Source: Roseibium suaedae
GTDB lineage: Bacteria > Pseudomonadota > Alphaproteobacteria > Rhizobiales > Stappiaceae
Reading direction: 5' to 3'
Length of the DNA: 64,000 bases
Assembly: GCF_900142725.1 (NCBI RefSeq)
Contig: NZ_FRBW01000002.1
Location: 1,020,710 to 1,084,709, forward strand
The notes beneath the pieces are model-generated. The model searched no databases. It was not told the DNA's origin and was given only the letters and a program-made list of their open reading frames with translations. Below are positions 50,032 to 58,400 of the stretch, piece by piece. The first letter of the stretch is position 1, and each line of letters starts with the position of its first letter. Position numbers and translations under genes: made by a program.

Positions 50032-51390
50032 TCAGCGCTCCCCGAAAGCTTCGCTGAAGGTCCGCTGCAACGGCGTCAGCAAATATTGAAGAAAAGTTTT
50101 TTCGCCCGTGATGATATCTGCGGTGAGATCCATCCCTGGCAGAAGACGGGCGGAAGGTGCCCGCTCAAGGCTGGTCTGATCCAGGGCAACCCGGACGATG
50201 TAATAGGACCGGCCGGATTCCGTTTCGAAGGCAGAAGGAGAAATGCTCTCCACATGCCCCGGCAGCCAGCCGTAACGCGTAAAATCAAAAGCAGAAATCT
50301 TGACCTGGGCTGGCAGACCGAGCCGCAGATAACCAATCTGTTCGGCCCCAATCCGGGTTTCAGCCACGAGGGGCTTGTCCAGAGGCACCAGCACGACAAG
50401 CGCCTGTCCTGGCGCAACGACAGCGCCGGTTCCGCGGATGTTTACGGATTTCACCACCCCGGAAATGGGAGCGGCCACCGTCAGGCGTTGCAGACGATTG
50501 TCTTTCTTGCGGATACGGCCATCCAGCGCCGTCAACGCCCCCTCGATCTCGAGAATGCGCTGGGAGAAGGCTGCTTTCTGCGTCGCTTCAAAGCTCTGCT
50601 TCTGCCGGACGACCTCCTCGTTTCGGGCAGCTGCCGCAGCCTCACGGCTGACAAGAGCCGCAAGGTCAGCCTGGGCACGCAGACGCTGCCGGCGCTTTTC
50701 CGAGGCTTGGATGTCGGTCACCACGCCTTTTTTCAGAAGCTTGCCAAACCGGGATTCTTCAGCCTCAGCATGCTCTGCTTCCTCTTCCGCCCCCCGGACC
50801 TGCGCCTTCAAGGCTTCGAGGGCAAAGCTGGTCTGATGGATCTGGCTGTCAAAACCGAGACGTTGAGCCTCGAGTGACGATTTGGCATCCGTATAGGCAT
50901 TCAGATTGTTCAGACGCTCCAGATTCCGGTTCGGAGGTATGAAGCTGAAGTCTGGCGCGCGGCCTTCCTGCAGGGCCTTTTGCCCCTCAAGCTGCCCCAG
51001 AAGGTCAAGGTTCTGACGCTCCAGCGTCTCATCGTCTTCCAGCGTCGTGGTGTCATTCATCACCAGAAGCGTGTCGCCGCGCTGAACGACCTGGCCCTCG
51101 CGCACCAGGATGTCCTGAACGATCCCACCTTCAAGATGCTGGACGGTCTGCTCGAACCCGATAGGCTGCAAGGCCCCCTTTGCGATCGACACTTCGTTGA
51201 CCTTGGCAAAGGCCGACCAGGCAACTGCCGAGAAGATCGCGAAGGAAGCGGCAATACCGAACACCTTGGCAAAGCGCATATGAAGCCGCTCTTCCACCAA
51301 TCCTGGCATTCCGACTTCCGACAGCAGGTCATTGCGGCTCGGCAAGATGCCGCTCATGATCAGGTCTCGTGTTTTCAGCAATCGTCTCAT
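50032..51390 (-). CDS. HlyD family type I secretion periplasmic adaptor
   Basis: 452-residue membrane-fusion protein. One membrane helix (about residues 35-55, KVFGIAASFAIFSAVAWSAF) is followed by the TVQHLEGGIVQDILVREGQVVQRGD lipoyl half-motif (typical of PrtE/LapC type), a long coiled coil (about 110-290) and the second lipoyl half APISGVVKSVNIRGTGAVVAPG. The ATG is preceded by GGAGGG and overlaps the ABC stop by 4 bp. It joins the two ABC proteins to the outer-membrane factor encoded at 44372. Confidence 0.92.
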   Translation of the reverse strand: MRRLLKTRDLIMSGILPSRNDLLSEVGMPGLVEERLHMRFAKVFGIAASFAIFSAVAWSAFAKVNEVSIAKGALQPIGFEQTVQHLEGGIVQDILVREGQVVQRGDTLLVMNDTTTLEDDETLERQNLDLLGQLEGQKALQEGRAPDFSFIPPNRNLERLNNLNAYTDAKSSLEAQRLGFDSQIHQTSFALEALKAQVRGAEEEAEHAEAEESRFGKLLKKGVVTDIQASEKRRQRLRAQADLAALVSREAAAAARNEEVVRQKQSFEATQKAAFSQRILEIEGALTALDGRIRKKDNRLQRLTVAAPISGVVKSVNIRGTGAVVAPGQALVVLVPLDKPLVAETRIGAEQIGYLRLGLPAQVKISAFDFTRYGWLPGHVESISPSAFETESGRSYYIVRVALDQTSLERAPSARLLPGMDLTADIITGEKTFLQYLLTPLQRTFSEAFGER

Positions 51391-53612
51391 GCTGTGCCCT
51401 CCAGGATAGTCTTCGGCTGGCCAATGAGAGGCACGCGGCCGTAACGCAGCGCGATCACCTTGTCGCCAAGCGACAGGAAGTCGGACCGGTGAGATGCGAA
51501 CAGGATTGTCCGTTTGCCACGAAACTCCGTCAGGATACGCTTCAGCAGCACGCCAATCTCGCCATCAAGCAGCGCATTCGGGATCTCGTCGATCAGGAGC
51601 AACTGGCTGTTGACCAGCAAGGCACGGGCAATCGCAAAACGATAGCGGAACTCGAGGGAGAACTCGTCGCCGGGTGCACCGGAAATCAGATGCTCCAGAC
51701 CGGCAGGCAATGCCTCGATTTCGTCTCGGAGCCCCACCCGCTCAAGGATCTTGGTGATCTGCTCGGCGGTCGCCAGAGGATTGGCGTGCAAGAGGTTCTG
51801 CTTGATCGTTCCGGGGAAGATCCGCGGACGCTGCGGGATGTAGGAAATGCGGCGGCGCAGCTCAGTCAGCGGCAACTGCCGGATATCGACACCGTCGATC
51901 CGCACGGTCCCAAGCAGCACGTCATTCATGCCCAGGATCATCTTGAACAGTGTCGTCTTGCCCGTGCCGTGAGCCCCATAAATACCGACAACATCACCAG
52001 GCTCGACCTCCAGTTCCAGGCCGACGAAAACCGGTCTGGTGTCCTTGGCCCGGAACCCGACATTCACAAGGCTGAGGCGTCCAGTGACAGGCCCGATCAG
52101 ATAATCTTCACGCGCCCCTTGTGATTCCGTCGGCAAGTCCATCAGCGTGTTGATCTGGCTGAAGCTGCGGCGGATCTGCTCGAAACGCAGCACGGACATG
52201 CAAAGCGTATGGAATGGCAGCAAGGAGCGGAGGCCTAGAATGGTGATTGCCAGAAGCCCCACATTGCTCGCACTGCCGTCCCAGACCGAATAGGCCCCGG
52301 CCGCCAGCATGAAAACCACAGAGCTCGTATAGACCAGCGCAGAGCAGGATTCCGTCACGCGCCCGGCAAGGCGCAGACGGAACTGCGCATTCTGGTCCCG
52401 TGCAACGGCAGAAGAAATCCGCTTGGACCAGGCATCCTGAAGCCCGTTTTCCCGGATGGCCTGAAGCTTGTCCAGGGTTTCAATGGCAAGCCGTTGCATT
52501 TCGGTGGCTTCATCCGCCGCCTTGCTGGTCAGGATCCGCACACTTCTGAGACTGACGTAGAAGATCAGTGCGAAGAGACAGATCGCCGCGATGGGAACCG
52601 GCGTGACTGCCGGCGCCAGATAGGCAACGGCTCCAAGACTGATCAGCGCGACCGGCATGTCGAGGATCGAGGAGAATGCGGGGCCGACGAGAAAATCACG
52701 GATGTTCTCAAACGACCGCAACCGCGCAGCCTGACTGGTGGGTGAGGCCCGCTCGGAGATAAAGGGCGAGAGGAACAGGATCCGCTCGAAAGAAGCGGTG
52801 TTGATCAGGAACTCGAGCCGGTTGGCGGTGTAGGCGACAATTCTTGCGCGTTGCGTGAGGAAGAATGCCTCGACACCCAGGATCAGCAGGAAAGCGATCA
52901 CCAGAGCCGGAAGGCTCCGCATGGAGGAAAGGCCGATCACCTGGCCAAAGACCGCAGAAATCAGCAGCGGAACCAGCAGGCCCGACAGAGCGAGCACACT
53001 TGTCGCAATAATCAGCGAACGGCCCAGATAGGGAAACCGGGACAAGAGTGCCCGGACCCAGGAATAGCCGGTATGACTGCGGGCCACCTGCGAAACCGGG
53101 CTGTCATCCGCATTCTCGCAAACTTCCCAGAAGGTCAGATCCGTTTCATCGAAGGCACCAGCAGGCAGGATTTCAAGTGGACCAGTGCCGCTGCATACGG
53201 CCCAGCTCTGGCCAATTGGCAGAAGCACGATCGCTCCGTTTTCGTCAGCGACAAGCAAAGGCCTGCGGTTGGACCGGTTCAAGGCACGCTTGGGCATGAC
53301 CTGCCGGACGAGGAACCCCAGGTTGGCCATGGCTGCCAGAACCGCATTGTGATCCCGGAACTGCAGACTGGCAGGCCACGCCGCGAGGATGTCCTTCACC
53401 CCGAAGTCCTTGCCGCTCTGCAACGTCAGGGCGCTGTAGAGGCGGCTTGCCTCGACAGGCAGGCCCAGGACTTCAAGCATGGCCGTGAGTTTGTCGACCC
53501 GGGTTTGAAGCGACTTCACATAGGCACGCTCGAGTTCCGCTGCCTCATGTGGATGAACATGGCCATCCACTCCGAAGATTGCCCCCGACAGGGGAGTTGC
53601 CGTCATGTTCAC
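51387..53612 (-). CDS. Type I secretion ABC transporter with C39-like domain
   Basis: 741-residue exporter. The first ~170 residues look like a C39-like domain without the catalytic Cys, as in transporters that bind but do not cut their cargo. Six membrane helices follow (about 185-440), then an ATPase: Walker A GAHGTGKTTLF and Walker B LLLIDEIPNALLD are good, H-loop ASHRSD is present, but the signature LSGGQ reads FSLEFR. GTG start is backed by AGGAG. Both ends overlap neighbours by 4 bp. With the partner at 53609 it probably makes a heterodimer in which each ATPase site is composite and only partly active. Confidence 0.88.
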   Translation of the reverse strand: MNMTATPLSGAIFGVDGHVHPHEAAELERAYVKSLQTRVDKLTAMLEVLGLPVEASRLYSALTLQSGKDFGVKDILAAWPASLQFRDHNAVLAAMANLGFLVRQVMPKRALNRSNRRPLLVADENGAIVLLPIGQSWAVCSGTGPLEILPAGAFDETDLTFWEVCENADDSPVSQVARSHTGYSWVRALLSRFPYLGRSLIIATSVLALSGLLVPLLISAVFGQVIGLSSMRSLPALVIAFLLILGVEAFFLTQRARIVAYTANRLEFLINTASFERILFLSPFISERASPTSQAARLRSFENIRDFLVGPAFSSILDMPVALISLGAVAYLAPAVTPVPIAAICLFALIFYVSLRSVRILTSKAADEATEMQRLAIETLDKLQAIRENGLQDAWSKRISSAVARDQNAQFRLRLAGRVTESCSALVYTSSVVFMLAAGAYSVWDGSASNVGLLAITILGLRSLLPFHTLCMSVLRFEQIRRSFSQINTLMDLPTESQGAREDYLIGPVTGRLSLVNVGFRAKDTRPVFVGLELEVEPGDVVGIYGAHGTGKTTLFKMILGMNDVLLGTVRIDGVDIRQLPLTELRRRISYIPQRPRIFPGTIKQNLLHANPLATAEQITKILERVGLRDEIEALPAGLEHLISGAPGDEFSLEFRYRFAIARALLVNSQLLLIDEIPNALLDGEIGVLLKRILTEFRGKRTILFASHRSDFLSLGDKVIALRYGRVPLIGQPKTILEGTA

Positions 53613-55297
53613 AGCTTCAAACTCCTGTAGGGAACGAGTTTCCGGGAAACGCCGAGCTGATGCTCCTTGAGGCCGCCCAGGCTCAGGACAAACCGCTTCT
53701 GCGCGCTGGCTGTCATGTTCAAATCGGAAGAAGCAACGAGCATGGTCGCCTGCCCCTGGATCAGGGACAGGAACTTCTGCAGACGGCCGTAGCTTTGCCG
53801 GTCCAGACCACGGTCAATGTTGTCGAGCATGATGAGCCGCGGACGCTTGACGACGGATCTCAGAATGGCGAGCTGCTGACACAGGCCGGCAGGAACATTC
53901 TCGTCAGCCATGCCGGTCAACTCGGTATCGACACCCTTGGGCAGCTCGCTGATGAGATCCTGAATGCCCATCATCACAGCTACTTCCATGGCATCATCAA
54001 GTGTGACCTGCCCAAAGCGGGTGATGTTGTCCCGGATCGTTCCGTGGAACATGGGCGAATTGCCGGACACATAGACGGCGCTGTGGTTCAGATCGACCTG
54101 GCTGAAGGTGCGGATATCCTGCTCGTTCAGAAGGATGGTCCCCGCGTCCGGGTCCTCCACGCCGGCAAGCAACCGGAGCAGCTTGGAAACCGCAGCCGGG
54201 TTCTTGCCCTCGATATGCGCGGTTTCTCCCGGCAGCAGCTCAAGATCGATGTAACGGTAGACCTCCTTGTCCCGGAGCCCCCCGACCGTGAACTCCAGAT
54301 CCTGAACCTGAATGTGGCCCTGGTTGGACCGCTCCTTCTGCTTGATCAGGGGGCGGCGCGGCTGCTCCTTGAACATGGCATTCAGCGTGTCCTCTGCCTG
54401 GCAAAGATCTTTGGACTGGATGAAGATGAACACGGCGCGCTGCATCGGGGCAGCAAGGCGCCCGCCCAGAAGGACGATGGCCGACACGGCCCCAAGGGTC
54501 ATGATGCCCTGGCTGACCGCGAAGGCTCCGTAGACAAGACAAACCGCGACAATGATCTGATTGGTTATCAAGGTGCCGTTCATCAGACGGGCGGCCGCCT
54601 TTGCCGAGATCAGGCTGGTGCGGGCGATTTCTCCCTGAATGGCTTCATAGGTCCGCAGCACCTGCCGCTCGATGGCCAGAGCCTTCAGCGGGTGAATGGC
54701 ATGAAGGACCATCAGCAGAAACCGGTAGCGGCGTTCGGTGAACCGCTTCAGTACCAGGGAGCTCTTCTGCATGCGGGTACCGTTGTGGAGGATCATGGAA
54801 ATCCCCCCCAGGAGACACAGCACCACGAGAAGCCCCGCGACCGGCGAGATGTAGAGCATCACGATCAGAATGACGGGCAGGAAGAACAATTCCGCCACAG
54901 CCACCAGAGACTGACCGGCATATTTGTCGGAGACCTGGGAGATGCTGTTGAAATAGTCGAGACTTTGCGCAGCCCCGCGCTCTCCCGCCTCGAAATTGGT
55001 CGTGAGAATGCGGGACATGAGCTGCCGCGTGATCGAAGTCGAGAAGATCCTGCGGTTTTCCAGAATGATGAAAGAGCGCGTGAAGCGTAAAATGGCTTCC
55101 AGCATTGCCGCGATGACCACGCCGCCGACAATCAGCGGCAAGGTCGGCGCATCGGGCGAAGGGAGTATCCGGTTGAAGACAAGCTGAGCTGCAATAGGAA
55201 CGCTCAATCCGAGCAAGTTCAACGCCATTGTCAATGAAAGCAAGCTCATCACCGGCGTCGATGCTGCCTGGCTTGTTCCGCCAACTTGAGAACGCAT
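53609..55297 (-). CDS. Type I secretion ABC protein with decayed ATPase
   Basis: 562-residue half-transporter without a peptidase-like domain. Six membrane helices (about 15-290) precede an ATPase-like domain whose motifs are broken: Walker A reads IEGKNPAAVSKLL, signature reads VPAGLCQQLAI, Walker B ends LIMLDNIDRG (Asn in place of the catalytic Glu), and the H-loop His is Ser (VASSDLN). It should not hydrolyse ATP in its own Walker site. ATG at 55297 is used; GTG two codons earlier has a better-spaced GGGGAG. It lies between the repeat protein gene and the second ABC gene, with a 4-bp overlap to the latter. Confidence 0.85.
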   Translation of the reverse strand: MRSQVGGTSQAASTPVMSLLSLTMALNLLGLSVPIAAQLVFNRILPSPDAPTLPLIVGGVVIAAMLEAILRFTRSFIILENRRIFSTSITRQLMSRILTTNFEAGERGAAQSLDYFNSISQVSDKYAGQSLVAVAELFFLPVILIVMLYISPVAGLLVVLCLLGGISMILHNGTRMQKSSLVLKRFTERRYRFLLMVLHAIHPLKALAIERQVLRTYEAIQGEIARTSLISAKAAARLMNGTLITNQIIVAVCLVYGAFAVSQGIMTLGAVSAIVLLGGRLAAPMQRAVFIFIQSKDLCQAEDTLNAMFKEQPRRPLIKQKERSNQGHIQVQDLEFTVGGLRDKEVYRYIDLELLPGETAHIEGKNPAAVSKLLRLLAGVEDPDAGTILLNEQDIRTFSQVDLNHSAVYVSGNSPMFHGTIRDNITRFGQVTLDDAMEVAVMMGIQDLISELPKGVDTELTGMADENVPAGLCQQLAILRSVVKRPRLIMLDNIDRGLDRQSYGRLQKFLSLIQGQATMLVASSDLNMTASAQKRFVLSLGGLKEHQLGVSRKLVPYRSLKL

Positions 55298-55423
55298 ACT
55301 CACCCCCAACTCCCCAACTGCGAACGGAGGTCTCGTGCCTTCACTACGCGCGCACGAACCTCCGCCGCTTCAAGTTCGACCGGTTTTCTGGTCTCAAGCC
55401 GGTTCCGGCTTCAGCAGGCCGAT

Positions 55424-58400
55424 CTAGTGCAGTCCAAACAGACCTCCGCCGCCTCCCCCACCGAGGCTACCGGTCAACAGGCTGGTCGTGTCATCCAGCA
55501 GTGTGGTTGTCGTATCCAGCAGGGGATCGAGAAGATCCCCGCCTGTATCCAGAGGATCGGTGGTGTCATCTGCCAGGAGCAGATCATCCAGACCCGTGTT
55601 GCCCTCGGACAGGGAAGACAACTCGCCAAGCAAAGAGTCATCTGTGCCGGACGTATCTCCCGTCAGATTGAGATCCGAATTCAGCAGCGCATCCACTTCG
55701 GCAAGATCGCCTGTCAGCAGGTCATCCGAGAGAAGGCTGTTGTCATCCAGGGCGATATCGAGATCGAGCAGATCAGCATCATTCCCGGAAAGCAGAGCGC
55801 CTGTATCCGCATCCAGGTCGATGTCGATATCCGTACCCAGGAGATCCTCGACCGGATCCAGCGTCACATCCGCATCGGCAAGGATTGGATCCAGAACCGG
55901 CGCATCGACAATGCCGTCAATGGTCAGGTCCGTATCCCCGTCAGCCCCGGAGCTCCCATCACCGGCGAGCAGATCACCTGTGAGGTCTTCAGTCAGATCT
56001 CCCAGAGTGTCATCACCGAGGGTGTTGACCAGGTTGCCACCGTCATCCAGCACCGCGTCGAGATCCACATCGAGATCAATGTCAGTGCCCAGAAGATCTT
56101 CAACCGGATCCAGCGTCACGTCTGCATCTGCAAGGATCGGGTCAAGGACCGGAACATCAACGTTGCCGTCGACCGTCAGATCCGTGTCGCCACTCGCAGT
56201 GCTCGTATCGCTGCCATCGCCGAGGAGGCCGCCCAGAGGATCATCAGACAACAAGGTGTCTGTGCCCCCCAGCAGGTCGCCGGTGCCATCTGTCAGATCC
56301 AGCTCGACATCGATATCCGTGCCAAGCAGGTTCTCAACCGGGTCCAAGGGAACTTCCGTTACGCCGGTCAGGACAAGATCCGTGTCGCCATCACCGCCCG
56401 TGTCGCCACCGCCCAGCAGATCACCAAGCGGGTTTTCCAGCGGATCGCCGGAGAGAAGGTCGCCACCAAGCGGGTCCCCGGAGAGCGGGTCACCTGACAG
56501 AAGATCTTCAGCACCTGCAAGCAGCTCATCCGTGCCGTCCAGCAGCTCGTCCGTGCCATTGGCAAGGTCCAGCTCGACGTCGATATCCGTGCCGAGCAGA
56601 TCCTCGACCGGGTCCAGCGTGACTTCCGTCACACCTGTCAGAACGACATCCGTGTCGCCGTCACCGCCGGTATCACCACCGCCGAGCAGGTCGCCAAGCG
56701 GATCGCCGGAGAGCGGGTCACCGGACAGGAGATCTTCGGCACCTGCAAGCAGTTCATCCGTGCCGCCCAGCAAGTCACCCGTGCCATTGGCAAGGTCCAG
56801 CTCGACATCGATGTCCGTGCCAAGCAGGTTCTCAACCGGATCCAGCGGGACTTCCGTCACACCTGTCAGAACAACATCCGTGTCGCCGTCACCGCCGGTC
56901 TCGCCGCCGCCCAGCAGATCACCAAGGGGATCACCGGAGAGCGGGTCACCGGACAGGAGATCTTCGGCCCCTGCCAGCAGCTCATCTGTGTCACCAAGCA
57001 GCTCATCCGTGCCATTGGCAAGGTCCAGCTCGACGTCGATATCCGTGCCGAGCAGATCTTCGACCGGATCAAGCGGGACTTCCGTCACGCCCGTCAGAAC
57101 GAGATCCGTGTCGCCGTCACCGCCGGTCTCGCCACCGCCCAGCAGATCGCCAAGCGGATCTTCCAGAGGTTCGCCGGAGAACAGGTCGCCGAATATCGGG
57201 TCGCCAGACAGCAATTCATCAAGACTGCTCAGGATCTGTTCCGAGTCACCGAGCAGTTCACCCGTGTCGTTGGTCAGATCCACCTCAAGATCGATATCCG
57301 TGCCAAGCAGGTCTTCAACCGGATCAAGCGGAACTTCCGTCAAACCCGTCAGAACGAGGTCAGTGTCTTCGTCGCCTGTTGGCTCTTCTGCCCCACCGAG
57401 GAGACCGTTCAGCGGATCTTCCAGCAGATCTCCAGCAAGTGGATCGCCCGTGAGCAACTCATCGATGCCGCCAAGCAGCTCGTCCGTACCTCCCAGGAGA
57501 TCACCGGTGCCGTTGGCAAGGTCCAGCTCGACATCGATGTCCGTGCCCAGAAGATCCTCGACCGGATCCAGCGGAACTTCCGTAACGCCTGTCAGGACAA
57601 GATCCGTGTCACCATCACCGCCGGTATCACCACCACCCAGCAGTCCACCAAGCGGATCGCCAGAGAGCGGGTCACCGGACAGGAGATCTTCGGCACCTGC
57701 GAGCAGTTCCTCCGTGCCGCCAAGCAGCTCATCCGTGCCGCCCAGGAGATCACCGGTGCCGTTGGCAAGGTCCAGCTCGACATCGATGTCCGTGCCCAGA
57801 AGATCCTCGACCGGATCCAGCGGAACTTCCGTAACGCCTGTCAGGACAAGATCCGTATCGCCATCACCGCCGGTATCGCCACCGCCCAGCAGGCCACCAA
57901 GCGGGTCGCCAGAGAGCGGGTCACCGGACAGGAGATCTTCGGCACCTGCGAGCAGTTCATCCGTGCCACCGAGCAGTTCGTCTGTGCCGCCCAGGAGATC
58001 ACCGGTGCCGTTGGCAAGGTCCAGCTCGACATCGATGTCCGTGCCCAGAAGATCCTCAACCGGATCCAGCGGCACTTCCGTAACGCCGGTCAGGACAAGA
58101 TCCGTGTCGGCATCACCGCCGGTATCGCCACCGCCCAGCAGGCCACCAAGCGGGTCGCCAGAGAGCGGGTCACCGGACAGGAGATCTTCGGCACCTGCGA
58201 GCAGTTCATCTGTGCCACCAAGCAGCTCATCTGTGCCGCCCAGAAGGTCACCTGTGCCGTTGGCAAGGTCCAGCTCGACATCGATGTCCGTGCCCAGAAG
58301 ATCCTCAACCGGATCCAGCGGCACTTCCGTAACGCCGGTCAGGACAAGATCCGTGTCCCCTTCACCGCCGGTCTCGCCGCCGCCCAGAAGTCCGCCAAGC

